A stretch of 64,000 nucleotides of DNA, from assembly GCA_025786725.1 (NCBI GenBank), contig JAHLTZ010000026.1:331129-395128 (forward strand), in the 5' to 3' direction. The DNA comes from Syncephalis fuscata. Taxonomy: Eukaryota > Zoopagomycota > Zoopagomycetes > Zoopagales > Piptocephalidaceae. How positions within the stretch are numbered: position 1 is the first letter of the stretch; every line of letters begins with the position of its first letter. Below the pieces are notes generated by a model. That model saw only the letters and a list, made by a program, of their open reading frames with translations. It was not told the DNA's origin and searched no databases. Shown piece by piece: positions 23,224-37,147 of the stretch. Position numbers and translations under genes: made by a program.

Positions 23224-25245
23224 ATGTCACAACCAACACCGTCCTATCGACGACTGGCCGTGAAACAGTACCCGCGACTAGCCTCACAGAAGGAAAATAT
23301 TGATGGCAAGCATTGGAAGAAATTACAGGTAAACTAGCGTCTATTAAAGAAGACTGGCTAGTTCTAACACTAATGGTATGGTCTATTATAGGCACCGGCA
23401 CTTATTAAAGAATATGGTACTATCAACGCTATTGCCTTCTCGCCTGTTGCACCGCATGATTTTGCAGTAGCTGCTTCAGCTAGAATACAGCTTTATGATG
23501 GTCGTACGCGAACAGTACAGCGCACTGTCTCGCGTTTTAAAGAGCCTGTTCATTCTGTCGACTATCGTAGTGATGGTCGTTTAATAGTGGCAGGTGACGG
23601 TGAAGGCTTGGTACAAATATTGATGCAAGTAGTCGCGCTATTCTTCGCACACTGCGTGGACATACACGGTGGGTTATTATAGAATGAATGATCAAAGAAA
23701 AGTAGATTAATTATATGTTTATTAATCATTATAGACCAGTGCATGTTACGCGGTTTGCTTCCAACAATACACAAATACTTAGTTGTTCCGATGATCGATC
23801 TGTACGACTATGGGATGTACCAAGTGAACAAGTAGTTGTACAATTCGATGAACACCAAGTAAGTGATTAGTATACAAGATAGAATATAGTATTTAATATT
23901 AATATGTATACTATATATTGTCTATTAGGATTATGTACGAGCAGGTCGATTCTCTACTGATTCTCCATCGCTATTTATTACCGCTTCATACGATCATACA
24001 GTTCGGCTATGGGATGCTCGAATGCAACAATGTGCTATGACCATGCAACATGGACAGCCAGTTGAAGATGTGATTGCATTCCCAGGTGGTGGTCTTATTG
24101 TATCAGCGGGTAAGTTGTTATATCTATTTAATTAACTATATTTATTTGATAATATACACTAGGTGGCCCACTACTTAAGGTTTGGGATCTATTGGCGGGT
24201 GGACGACTTGTCCAGGCCATTGGTAATCATCAAAAGACGGTGACCAGTTTGGCATTTGCCTTAAATGGTACTCGACTCATGACAGGTTCGCTCGACCAAC
24301 AAGTAAAGATTTATAATCCACTTAATTGGCAAGTGGTGCACACCATCTCGCAACCAGCTCCGGTGCTCAGTCTAGGTATATCAGTAAGTATTTTGGTATT
24401 TGTATTAATTGGTAATTAATGGTCTATTATTTTATAGTCAGATGATTCAGTGTTAGCAGTGGGTCTATCCAGTGGCATGCTGTCACTGCGACATCGCCGT
24501 CAAACAGCCGATGAATTTGCCCTTCAGTCTGAACGTGATGATGCAGCCCGTCGTGATATCTTTGACTTTAGATCACATGGCGGTATGAGCCATGACGGTA
24601 CTCAGGATGACTTTGTCGTTGAAGCACGCCGTATTAAGAAATTGGCTGTTTATGACCGATATCTACGCTCGTTCCAGTATGGTAATGCATTAGACGCGGC
24701 TCTAGGCGGTGTAAGTAATATTGATTTACTGAATATGTATAGCTTATATAATCTATTAATCATTGTTATTACTACTATAGGGACATCAGTAGTTATTGTT
24801 GTATCGTTATTGCAAGAACTTATTCATCGTGGTGGTTTACGTATGGCTTTGTCACGACGTGATGATGTGGCATTAAAACCACTTTTACGCTTTTTGTGTA
24901 AAAATATACGACGACCACGTTTTACCGCTACACTCATTCAAGTGGCAGAAGTGGTGCTTGGTAAGTATGATGAGCATAACAACGATAATGAATCCATTAT
25001 TAATGCGATATCTTGTAACAATAGATATTTATGAGCCTGTACTATCGGACTCGCCATTAACGGCCGATTTACTGGCTAAATTAAAAACGGCCGTACACCA
25101 AGAAGTACGCCAACAAGAGGAACTAATGCGTGTTATGGGTGCCTTGGAAATGGTTCTATCCATGGCTACACTTAGTGCTACTTCAACTACCGCTAATACT
25201 TCAGAAGACTTGCTCGATACTACCACTATAGAAACGAGCCATTAA
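23224..25245 (+). CDS. UTP15: U3 snoRNA-associated protein UTP15
   Basis: WD-repeat subunit of the t-UTP/UTP-A complex of the small-subunit processome, acting in the nucleolus in pre-rRNA transcription and processing. Exons start at 23224-23328, 23392-23672, 23735-23859 and continue to the stop at 25243-25245. WD repeats are visible as HVTRFASNNTQILSCSDDRS..VRLWD, RFSTDSPSLFITASYDHTVR and FALNGTRLMTGSLDQQVKIY. The C-terminal UTP15 domain is diagnostic: FQYGNALDAALGG, LLQELIHRGGLRMALSRRDD. One base is missing near 23620 (ATATTGATG for ATATTTGATG), which otherwise breaks the frame within a WD repeat. The intron after GGC G uses GTGTAA. Confidence 0.92.
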
Positions 25246-27078
25246 TTGTTTGTTTATGGATTAGACCAGTCCTAGTATTCATTGATGGCATGCCTTCACT
25301 ATTATGTTATAAATGCTTATTACTCTCCTCTTTAAATATTGCCGATGTGTATTTGCGTCGGATTTGCATTTGAGTTTCAATTGTTTGTCGGGGCAATAGA
25401 ATAGAAACGTGTTTATATGTCGGCCTATGAATGACGACGTGTTTGTTCTATGCAGACTGGCGTTGCATATGGAGTGCAGTCATCTGCTGAGGACTAGCTG
25501 CAGCGTTACCTGCATAACGCCAGTATTAACTGCAAGGTCGTGTATGGCATATGCACGCGTGTAGTATAAGTGTGATGGGTAGAGCTATTTCACTTTAAAC
25601 CCATATATCTTATTTAGTTTATTAGTTCAATATAACCATTTATTAATAATTTGTAATAGCTTAGTGGCCAAATGACTATATTTAATAACACCTAATCTAT
25701 TGAACATGGTGATGGGCGGTGAGTGACATCAATCATCAAATACTCATTATTGTAGATTCATTATCCAGTACGCATATATCCACCATTTACCTATATCATT
25801 TCCATTCTATTACATACTACTATATATCATTCTACGATACACTAGACACATTATATTCATTATATGTTTCAATATATTCCACTCATTATATTATATGCAC
25901 TATAACTTTAACATCGTTTTATATCCCTTCATACCGTATATTTATCATTCTATACTCGTTTATCCTTTCTCATCCAAAACTGTTTTTATTTTTGTTCTAC
26001 CTTTATTATTAATAAATCTCAGCTCAATCAACAAGTATCAGTATCCATAAGCTATAAAATTAAAGTTAAAAATAAAATAATCCATGCTGTACGTAGATGC
26101 AACAACGACTGCGGAATGACATGGAATTGGATCATATGGCTTCTATTGATATTTAATCAATCTTTCTACACATGGCCAACAACAATAATGATCAACTTCA
26201 AATGTTCCAAAGAAATCAAATAATACGCTATATTTTTATTTAAATCGATTTATTAATAGAATATTTATTTGGAAACGATATAATTATGGTGTGTATAACC
26301 GCATGGCTTCAATTAGAACGAGTTTTGCTTTGAAAACTCAAAATAGAATTCAACGTGATGGATGATGCATAGAAATACATGATAATAAGCAAAATTAGAT
26401 CAACAATAATAGAGCGATACTACAGTAATAATGATAGTAATAAAGGTCTATTTGACCAATTATATGCCACACAATAGTTATTTGGGATTAAATAGCGGAC
26501 ATTGTATGTAAAATCTTAATTGGTAATACAAGTTGGGTAATTTATCAAACAAACTATTTATTTACACATACTTATACAAATATATACATTTATATGAGAG
26601 AATAGAAGTGTGTGTGTATAGCTATCGGTAATTGGTGTGGATGGGTGGATGTATGCATATAGAAACTAGACAGGTATTGATCATATCCATACAAATGGAG
26701 AGAGAGAAGTAGAATGACGAGCGGGAATCCATTTCATTCGACTCCTACACACACACACACACACACACATACACACGCACACATTGAGAGACAGAGAGAA
26801 GGCCACACGTGTATAGAAGGCAGCTTGCACATCAAGTTCCTTCGTTCATCTTATTCCTCTTTCACTCTCATCGACTACTACTACTACTATTACTATTCTT
26901 ACTTCATCTATAGCCTGTCTTTGCCAGTGTTTTGTTTTATCTGATTACTTTGCTGGTTCTACTACACTTTCTCTATACTATATACCTCGTTTATTGAGGT
27001 GGCTGTTTTATTGTGCTGATTAGTTTTACTGAGTGATCTTGGCCGCGCCAAATCTCGGCGACTAAACACCGCGACTAT

Positions 27079-27116
<38 letters not shown>

Positions 27117-27290
27117 TTTTTTGGACGTTGTGTTTGTTAAAGTAATAAAACACGCGCCCAGTTTATTATCTTGTGCCAATCGTAGTACTGGTAAGTAAGA
27201 AGGGCCCGTAACAGTAAAAGGGCGACGTGGTGCGTGCACAGACAAATAGCGACTAACATTGACTGGTACGTGTAAAGATATAGTTTCACC
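25246..27290. other. 2-kb gene-free region with microsatellites
   Basis: No supported gene. A block at about 25380-25570 is richer in GC than its surroundings and contains small inverted repeats (for example GCGTT...AACGC around 25450-25525), so a structured RNA or old gene fragment is possible. A CA run lies at about 26747-26780 and an ACT/TAC run at 27079-27114. The right end holds the MAPK promoter. Confidence 0.4.
27079..27114. repeat. TAC/ACT trinucleotide microsatellite
   Basis: About eleven tandem TAC/ACT units, about 180 nt upstream of the MAP kinase start codon. Confidence 0.85.
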
Positions 27291-28717
<1,427 letters not shown>

Positions 28718-29763
28718 ATAGACGCTAGCAAAAGTGCCATCTACCGGTGTGTCCCTCGGACGAGTATTCGAGGTGGCAGCATGCATCTTTTTTAATAATT
28801 GCCTATTACTCTTTGCGAATGTATATGCCGTTCTTTATTGAAGGCAGGGATCGTTTATAAGCGATCAGGTGTAAGGGCCGATACTTTTCCTTTTATTTTC
28901 CGCATTAAAGTCTGATGCAAACACATACACGCACACACCTACACAAGAGTGACACAATGTTTATAATAGAACAATACAAATGTTACTAATGAGCTATTAT
29001 TAATAATAACTAACTGCATGTTTACTTAATATTTATTATTATGGCTAGTTTATTGTACCAGTATTATATTGTTTAAGCAATTGTATGCTTAAGTGTTTCA
29101 ATAGCTATAACTTGCTGTTTATCGCTAACACTCGGCTGATGTTGTGTTGTAGGTTATGGTTTGATTGACTATAGCAATACTTGTACGTCAATATTGCCAC
29201 AAGGTAAATTGTTCACGCGTTTAATGCAATTGCAAGGCCTAATCATCGGTCACTGTGCCGTGCTGCACACTCACGGTAACACAAGCAACACATGATGGGC
29301 ACTTGAACACGTTATTGCAATAAAATGTAATATCAAATTACATTAAGTATATTTGTATATTTATTATTAAATAATACATACATAGATGTAATGCTTATAT
29401 TTTGTCAACAACTACTAATATATATATATAATAAATATTTCTTTAATTTATTAACAAACATGATACATTTGCCATGCATAAACAACCAACTTGTAACAAC
29501 ACATTTGTGGTCATTGATTCACATGTATCGTGCATTGTTTAATGTTAACTGAGAGCGATGTGAGAAACTATTCTAGTCATTATCTTTAATACCGCATGCT
29601 AATTTACCACATGAATTGCCTACTATGGATATTGTTATAATCATATACTGTTCATTGTCTTACGATAAATAGATAATATGCAAAAGTCTATTCCACCTTC
29701 TTTAATTCATTCTTCTAGTCGCCTCTCTGTACTCTTCTATCTTTCTATCAAAACGATACAACT
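28718..29763. other. Intergenic region with a short coding-like stretch
   Basis: Mostly AT-rich. A plus-strand stretch at about 29147-29294 is open for about 50 codons and ends in TGA. It reads GYGLIDYSNTCTSILPQGKL and later IIGHCAVLHTHGN, lies behind an acceptor-like TTGTAG, and is GC-richer than its flanks. It could be the last exon of a small or decayed gene, but no start was found. The last 120 nt are pyrimidine-rich and form the promoter/leader of the next gene. Confidence 0.35.
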
Positions 29764-30302
29764 ATGAAGTCCTTTGGTGCTGTCGTACTCGTCCTCGTAC
29801 TGAGCGTTTTATCCAATGTAGCTGTAGTGACCGCCAAACCCATACCGTTTTATAAAGGTATTTGCAATAATGCATAACTAAATACTAGATCATCTATAAT
29901 ATTTGCTATTTGTTCTAATACATTGATACTGGTAGATAGTAGGTTATAAGGCTTGGCCGTTGATGTAAATTAACAATTGTATCTTTCAATGGTTCTACTC
30001 GACATGTCAATATAATAGGTAATAAGCACGGATATTTCACAAGCTATTTAGTACTAACAATACACTATTTGACACTTTTAAATAACTATAACAGTCAGTA
30101 GGTTTTTAAACATTCAAATAAACGACAATTAAATAGTAGCAATAGCCTGTAGGTGATAGTATACGACATATCATTGGCAATACTAACCGTATACTATCTA
30201 CATGATTTGATAGCCCGTATATGGCGCTTTTGATTGATCAGCAAATGGACTGACCGATCAAGATTAGCCATTATCGTGCTTGCTGGACAAGCACATATAT
30301 AA
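29764..30302 (+). CDS. Predicted micro-exon gene encoding a small secreted peptide
   Basis: Exon 1 (29764-29857, 94 nt, phase 1) encodes a signal peptide, MKSFGAVVLVLVLSVLSN then VAVVTA, and the start of a mature peptide KPIPFYK. It is followed by AG-NNN-GT units that would each splice as a 3-nt exon: ATA at 29936-29938 (donor GTAGGT), TCA at 30095-30097 (GTAGGT), CCT at 30146-30148 (GTAGGT) and CCC at 30214-30216 (GTATAT). Between ATA and TCA, an AG|GTAATA site at 30018/30019 could be a zero-length (recursive) site or, with a weak donor, another 3-nt exon. A last exon from 30268 stays in frame, IIVLAGQAHI, and stops at TAA 30300-30302. The predicted product is under 50 residues. Function unknown; the model rests on motif spacing and frame alone. 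Confidence 0.5.
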
Positions 30303-30990
30303 GGTTAGTTGCAATTGTAACAATAACTACGACTCATACTGTATTACACTTACTAACACTGCGTTACTATATCAACATTATAATATATTAGGCCATTAGT
30401 CTCAGCAAAATATTCAAATTATTAATTATATGTTTTCGTTTTATTGTTTTCTATATCAGTAAACACCGGTAAAATTGGATTTGTTTATTAAAGACTTATA
30501 AAAACTACAACTACTTTTGTTCTATTTAAAATGATTATGATGCATTAGCTATAAGTAATAATTGTAACACATTTATTCAAGTAACAAATAGGAAATAAGT
30601 AATCCATTCAAGTTATATTGTATAAATGTCAATTAGTTATTTATAATGTGTTTTTCTGATATTTGCCATATATTTACAATTTAGATGTACATTATTTTGT
30701 TCATCTTAGAAAGTCACTGGGTGCATTTAGAAATAATAAACAATATAAAATTGCAGTCAATTAACTTTATATATTATTTGATATTCTAACTCGCCTCTCA
30801 TTATAACTTTAAAATAAATAGATTAATAATATATTTAATAACACTAATTACTATTTATTCTTCCTTTCTTTAACTTTACAATGAATATAGCATTATAATA
30901 CTGTAATGGGATCCCTTCAAACTATAGTTTAATAGCAAATCATTCTAATTATATTTTAATAACTATGTTCATTACATCTGTGTTTCCATT
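30303..30990. other. AT-rich intergenic region
   Basis: No supported gene. A few more splice-like sites occur (for example CAG|TAAACACCG|GTAAAA near 30458-30475 and AATAG|GAA|ATAAGT near 30590), possibly remnants of further micro-exons. It includes the 3' flank of the minus-strand RPB9 gene. Confidence 0.35.
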
Positions 30991-31558
30991 CTATCCTGTC
31001 CATAAATAGCGACAATCCTTATTAACGCACACGTAGTAGAGGGTCATTTTAGTATCTGCTCGACGAGAACTCGATTGAAAGTATACTGCTTCGGTAGATC
31101 CACAAAGTGGGCACGCACTCGTGGTACGTGGCTATACTTCGTCAATCACCATTCTATATTCTTGCTATCACTCTATCAATAACTTACCAGTGACGGATCG
31201 CTACTTAGATCCATATGTGCCATATTGCCCTCACTATCATGGACGATGATATATCATTAATTAATAGTCACTTGCCCATTCACTATATAGCTTACGATGG
31301 TGTTTGCTGCACTACATGTTCGTACACTCGATAATTATCGGCATGTTCACGATAGTCACAGTTGCGACACGCGTACATAAGACGCCTATGCGCGCGATCC
31401 TCCCAGGGGTAAAGCATATTCGAGCTGCAATTAAATATAGATTAACAAATACATACCAAAGTTTAAAGTTAAATAGCTACTTGCCAGATCTTGCAATACT
31501 TGAAGGAAGGCCGTGCCGTCGACTGGGCCTCATTGCTTTGATTAAAAAAGTTATCCAT
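30991..31558 (-). CDS. RPB9: RNA polymerase II subunit RPB9
   Basis: Two-zinc-ribbon subunit of RNA polymerase II that influences start-site choice and fidelity. Exons: 31558-31485, 31424-31296, 31233-31188 and 31131-30991. The first ribbon reads YCKICSNMLYPWEDR then LMYACRNCDYREHADN. The second reads CPLCGSTEAVYFQSSSRRAD then TKMTLYYVCVNKDC, the signature of the RPB9/TFIIS-type C-terminal ribbon. Intron 1 is GC-AG (TG|GCAAGTAG). The linker differs from yeast but the length (about 129 residues) fits. Confidence 0.9.
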
Positions 31559-31737
31559 GACAGCGGCAAATGCAGTGTCGTTAGATGGAATAAGATAGAT
31601 AGGTAAGAGTGTGCAAGTTATAACAACAACAACACTTTGAAGTTATAGCCTTTTCGTTGATTCTTTCTCTTTACAACTCTACACTCACCACACACGCACA
31701 CGTCCTTTTCGTATAGGATTCATTGGATTATCTATCA

Positions 31738-32199
31738 ATGCCGGTTCCATTTGAGGCTCTATTGCCACTTGGCATTATTACTGGACTGATGGCCGCGACT
31801 GGATTTGGTTTGCGGGCAATAAAAAGGTCTGCCAACGAAGGTCATGTAAGTAGATAATATGCGCGCATATAAATATACATATATATATATGCTAGCTAAC
31901 AAGATCTAATCATCTCTAAATTGATTCTCTGTTAACAATACTAATATATATATATATATATATATTGTATATATTCTAATAAACTTTAGAAACCACGCTA
32001 TCACTTGGATACTTGGGATCATAGCATGATGCGTCGTGATAATCGTTTGACGGGCACTTTCCGTGGTCAACAGGCAAGCAATATTGTTTATTTAAATATA
32101 TTAATATTAACAGGCTAAACACAATAGAGCGATGAAAAGGCGCCAAGTGATTTTGCTACCAGCAGTATTTGGTACGCAGAAAAAGTACCAATGATTTAA
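31738..32199 (+). CDS. Complex I accessory subunit NDUFA1 (MWFE)
   Basis: Small single-pass membrane subunit of mitochondrial NADH:ubiquinone oxidoreductase. Exons: 31738-31845, 31990-32073 and 32128-32199, about 87 residues. The N-terminus MPVPFEALLPLGIITGLMAA holds the membrane helix, followed by the conserved basic segment and KPRYHLDTWDHSMMRRDNRL, which matches the family's R-x-x-D-x-W-D-x-x-M-x-x-R-D motif. Intron 2 is GC-AG (CAG|GCAAGC). The presence of complex I excludes lineages that lost it, such as Saccharomyces. Confidence 0.85.
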
Positions 32200-32273
32200 T
32201 TGAGTTTATTATGTTTGGCGATATATATATATTCATATAAATATATAACACGGCAATACATTTAATAATGTGA

Positions 32274-32765
32274 TTATTTTCTATGTTGTTCTACAGTAGT
32301 TGGGTGGTCGTGGACCAATTCATTAAATCGATGACCTTGAATACGTAGCCAGTGATCGGCCAATTTACCCGAGTAGAATAGTTTACTAATATTGTATTTG
32401 TATTCATAGTATTGATAGTTATTAGTAATGGATATACAGCTAGAGATTACTTTAGATTACCGTGATGCATAAAGTTCATTGATTGAACTACCTAGTGCTT
32501 CACTTTGCTGTATATTCTCCAGTGCATTCGATAGTTGATTTTTAAGATGCTCTTTTTGAGTACGATCATCTTGATGAATAACATCTATATTGATGATTTA
32601 TAAGCAAAGTACAAGCTATAATTGATAGAATGCTACTTACCAGCTAATAGACTAGCCATTGGGTGGCATACTTTATGTTCAGTTATCGAGTTGGGAATAG
32701 TAACCGGTTTTAACAAAGGCATTTGTTGGATGGTATTTGCTAGTGTAGTTATAGTTGATTAACCG

Positions 32766-32796
<31 letters not shown>

Positions 32797-35434
32797 TAGA
32801 TAATGAATAGCTTACTATGTAATTGAGTCGATTGTTCTAAATGGGAAACAATCTGTCGTTGTTCCTTGGTCATTGCTTGTTGCATAATTACTAAAGTGAT
32901 GATATTAGCAACAATTAAATATAATGAATGACAATTTACCTTTAGCACTTAAATCACCAAGATGAATGGGTAGCGAGTCAAATGTCTAATAAATATTAGT
33001 TTATGTATTCTTTAATTAATGGTGTATATACCTGATAGGTTTTGAAATGAGTAGCATTGTAGAGTTCAAGTATAGCAGGATCTGTTTTTATACGGTTATT
33101 TAATAGTGACCCACTTAATAGATTCTTGTTTGATCGACTATACAGCTAACCGTTAATACCAACACTAATGCTTAACTAAATGTATGAATACTAACTCTGA
33201 TGATATCGAGAGAACTTGGCCTCGAGTCACGTCAACATTATTAAATAGTGCACACTCCTGTGCTATACACGTTGTTAATTGCCGTTGATGGTTAGCAAGT
33301 ACTTTGGAAAGTGGTGCAGTTTGATTTGAATAAATATTATTCGTCTTTAATGCGTTCAATTTAATGAGTCGTCGATATTAATATTACTATCGACTAACCT
33401 GTAAGCTCAATTGAAGAATCTTTTCTCGAAGCGTAGCAGTAGCTTTTGTAATTGGCCTATCCATAGGCGACGTTGAATCTAATCATCAATACATTAGCTA
33501 TATTAATAGTTTATTACACTATTATTACTCTCTTACTAGTGTGTCATCTAGTGCATCTAATGCTTCATTCTCTAAATTATTTGTGTGTTCCCAAGTGATT
33601 ATCCACTGTAGAATGCTGATTTAAATATTTATCTTGTATAAATTATTCGCTTTCTCTAAACCACTAATATGTGCATTACATAAGCTATTTTTCTATTAAA
33701 GATATACATATACATATATGTATTAAATTCGTATTAATGATTGAATGAATTACTACATAATTGTTTGAGCTCGCATTTCATCCAGTTCACAATTTGATAT
33801 CGTGTCTTTTAAAGTCGATTCTGCTTGTAAGATATCATCTAATATTGTTTTACTTGTTGCCTGTAATTGTTTAATATCTATAAACAATTGAACGTGTGCT
33901 TGTAAACAATCCTAATTATAAATATATTAAATACATAATAGCATTAATACTATTAAATGAATACCTCAATTGTTGTTAACAGTGGTTTATATCCTTCTTG
34001 TTCCAATTCTTTTCTATAGTATAGCTAGTTAGCAAATAAATGGCTTGTATATCTTAAATGACTACCTCATAGTTTGAGCATCTTTATTAAAATCAACACT
34101 TGCTATCCTATCCTTTACTTGTTGACTAGACATTTTTAATGAAAGAGCTACCGCTTTAAGCAGGACTATTGGATTTGACGAGTTATATATCTCCTACATG
34201 TTAATAGCATATCAGTAGTAGAATGACACCGTATCCATCTACTTACATTGATCCTTGTTACCATTGTCTCTTGTTGTTTCTGTTCAATTGCTGTGTTTCT
34301 ATTAAAGTTTAGATATTTGATCTGTGTGCACTTAATACAATATACTTACGTAGTTAAATGTTGCTTAAATGTTGGTTTCACACTATCAACCATAAAAGAC
34401 AATTGTTTCTATATCGCGTGTGATTAAGTAGATCTATAGGCTATTCACAACTATTACCTGAGTCTGTACAATATCCATATCCGATACTCGATATGTAGTA
34501 TTTTCTCTACATTAACCAATTAGCATTTAATATTGCAGTTTACTAACAACTTACTGATTTGCCGATATTCGTGCCATTGCTTCCATTGTAGTACTATAAG
34601 TTTTCATTTCTTCAATTGTAGATTGAATACGTGCACGATAGCTACGTTTTAAATGAATTCTATGTTGTGCTTTTCTAATTCTCTCTTCCAACTCATTAAC
34701 CGTATTCTCTACCCATTACTGCCATTAGATTCGTGTATTCAACATGGCTATATATACATATATACCTTTCTCACTAATCTGCTTCACCAATAGTTGACAT
34801 TGTTGTTGTTGTATTTCAGTACACTGTACAATAGCTGTCATCCTATCATTTTGAGCTTTTCTTGTTTCCTCTAACCGTGTCCGTTCAGTAGATTGATTGG
34901 GTGGCAATTGGTGCTTTTCATAAGCACTAAATATTTATATATCATTAGACATTTGTATATTATCGTTATAATAGCTTACTATTGAATAGCCCGTCTTACT
35001 TTTGCTACATGTCTAATAATAAAAGTAATAATAATAAATTTAGTATATTAATTAAACTGAATTATTATTATTAATATATCATTGCTTACGTGCGAGCAAA
35101 TAAATGTTGTTTAAGATGTTGTAATATCGGTTGTATAGGCCCTCGGCAAATACTAAAATACGTTAGATATACGCTATTTATTACTTTTAGCCACCTACGT
35201 TTCAAGTGTCTGCGGCGTAAATTGTTTATTATCATCGATACCCTGCTTATGCTGTGTTTGTATTAGTGTTATGGTGGATCGATAACCCAGTTCTTGAGTT
35301 AACCACGTATATGTCTGTTCAGACAGTTGCTGTGGTGAGATAGCTGAACTTTCACTATTTCTTGCCTGTACAGGCGTTGTTCGGCGTGTGGCCGTTGTTT
35401 TTATCGTTCTGGTCGGTCGTTTAGACGATGCCAT
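32274..35434 (-). CDS. HAUS5-like augmin subunit, long coiled coil
   Basis: About sixteen small exons encode a coiled-coil protein of roughly 700 residues. After a basic Thr/Arg-rich start (MASSKRPTRTIKTTATRR) comes a compact N-terminal module: TYTWLTQELGYRSTITLIQ, then ICRGPIQPILQHLKQHLFAR and VAKVRRAIQ. The order W...G, then a (L/I)C-x-G motif, a helix ending in (Q)H, and V-x-K-x-R matches the N-terminus of HAUS5, one of the eight augmin subunits that recruit gamma-tubulin to spindle microtubules. The rest is heptad-rich (IRKAQHRIHLKRSYRARIQS, KELEQEGYKPLLTTIEDCLQ). The C-terminus reads KLADHWLRIQGHRFNELV. A start at 35467 is also possible. The alternative is another spindle coiled-coil protein. 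Confidence 0.5.
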
Positions 35435-35696
35435 ATTACTGTAGCGTGTAAGAGTAATCGTGACCAATAATAAGAAAATACTTTTCTATCTACCAAGAAA
35501 GCGAAACGCTACTTTATTTCTCTCTTTCTCTCTCCCCTTTACTCTTTTCTCCAATATCATATTTCATTTATTATTTAGTAACGTGCATCTAGTGTGTAGT
35601 TATCATCATTTATCTATTGTCTTTGTTTCATCGCAGTCTCGTTCAAGTGTATAGTTTATTGTTATTAGGGTAGTCGGATTACTATAACGTCGACGA

Positions 35697-36485
35697 ATGG
35701 CGGCTTCATCAAATGGTGGTTTGGCTGGTCGAGGCGCCGATTCAAGAACACCATCGCCGCCACCACGACTGGTTAAAAGCGCCAAAAAGACTGGAAAGAG
35801 TCCGAGTCCATTTACTGGATTGGGCAAGGCTCAAGCATCTCGACTATCGCTTACGTCTGAAGAAATGGAAGATATTCGAGAGGCATTTGAGATTTTCGAT
35901 TCAGATAAAGATGGATTGTTGAATGAGGTCGAGTTACGTGTATGTGATCCTACACTAAATTGCCTATCTACCAACTGGTTACTAATGACGAGAATAGGCG
36001 GCATTTAGAGCATTGGGTCTACCGCTTCGTCCCTCAGAGTTTGTCCGCATACTGTCCAAGGCGGGTAGACGGTTTGAGAAATCACCGGAAAGCCTAATAG
36101 GCTATAAGGACTTTCAACATTATGGTAGGTCAATATAGGCAATTATATATATATATATATATATACGCATATCATTAACTTTAAAAGTATAGCTACACAT
36201 TTTATGCTTCGCAAGTCTTCAGAACATTTAGTCCAAGATGCTTATCGTCTATTTGATATGGATGGCAAGGGTGGCATTACTGTGGATGATCTACAACGAG
36301 TGGCGTTGGAACTTGGACAAGCAGTTGATGATGTGGAGTTACATCGTATGATTCAGGAATTCGATAAAGATGGTGACGGCAAAGGTAAATTTAAACAATT
36401 GGTTTAATGACATATTAGTAATTGTTGTTTATTAGTGACGGAAATGGAATTTATGCATATACTACAGCCTAGAACAAGTGAATAG
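35697..36485 (+). CDS. Centrin (caltractin/Cdc31 family)
   Basis: EF-hand protein of the spindle pole body or centrosome and of nuclear mRNA export. Exons: 35697-35939, 35998-36124, 36193-36384 and 36436-36485, about 203 residues. Hand 1 (FDSDKDGLLNEVEL), hand 3 (FDMDGKGGITVDDL) and hand 4 (FDKDGDGKVTEMEF) keep calcium-ligand residues. Hand 2 (around AGRRFEKSPES) is degenerate. The N-terminal extension of about 45 residues, rich in Ser/Pro/Lys, is long for centrins. ATG 35697 is the first in frame. Confidence 0.9.
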
Positions 36486-37147
36486 TTATTAAGGCTTTGA
36501 TTTATTTTATTGTATAATATATATTGCAGTTTAATACAATAGTACTATATATATGATTATCATCAGTTGTTAACACTAAAAAGTGGACACTTAATTTGTT
36601 GATGTACAAGGTAGCGAGAAAATAATAGACCTTGATAAACTACTTGCTATTACACTAAATATACTGCTTGTGTGTTTATTGAAATTGATATCGCGGTGTT
36701 ATACCTTACAAAAGCTATTTTGTGGATAAACAATGATATATTGTATCGGAACTGGATAATAATAATAATAATTTGTATTTGTTTAGTTTATTAACAAGGC
36801 AGTGGAAGTATTGCTTGTATGTTACCAAAGATTTTCTGTTATAGGATCGTTATTCTGGATATAATATATTTTTTTAAAATATTAGCATTACATCGTAGCA
36901 TTTAATGCTGTCGCGCTATATTAGTAGACTAATAATAATACCAGTGGCTTATTTAGTATTATTACTACGAGTTTACATAGTTAAATAAACAACTGAATGC
37001 AGGCTTGTTGGTAATATAATAATGCATTGATTAAAAGCGGATAAATTGGAGTATTGGATGGAACTCGATATGAGAATGGACTAGAGATTGCCGTTAAGTG
37101 ATCTTGACTTTTGCTAAATTTAAATACTTAAAGTATATTAAACTAAC
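36486..37147. other. AT-rich region 3' of the micro-exon gene
   Basis: No supported gene. One further AG-NNN-GT unit (CAA with donor GTAGTT, minus strand, 36644-36646) and a CTTTT unit with donor GTAAGG (36710-36714) lie here, past the predicted stop of the micro-exon gene. They may be untranslated or decayed exons. Confidence 0.3.

Noticed and set aside
25719-26012. 97-codon plus-strand frame
   Set aside because: Composition is Tyr/Ile/Ser-rich from AT-rich DNA, with no domain or splice context.
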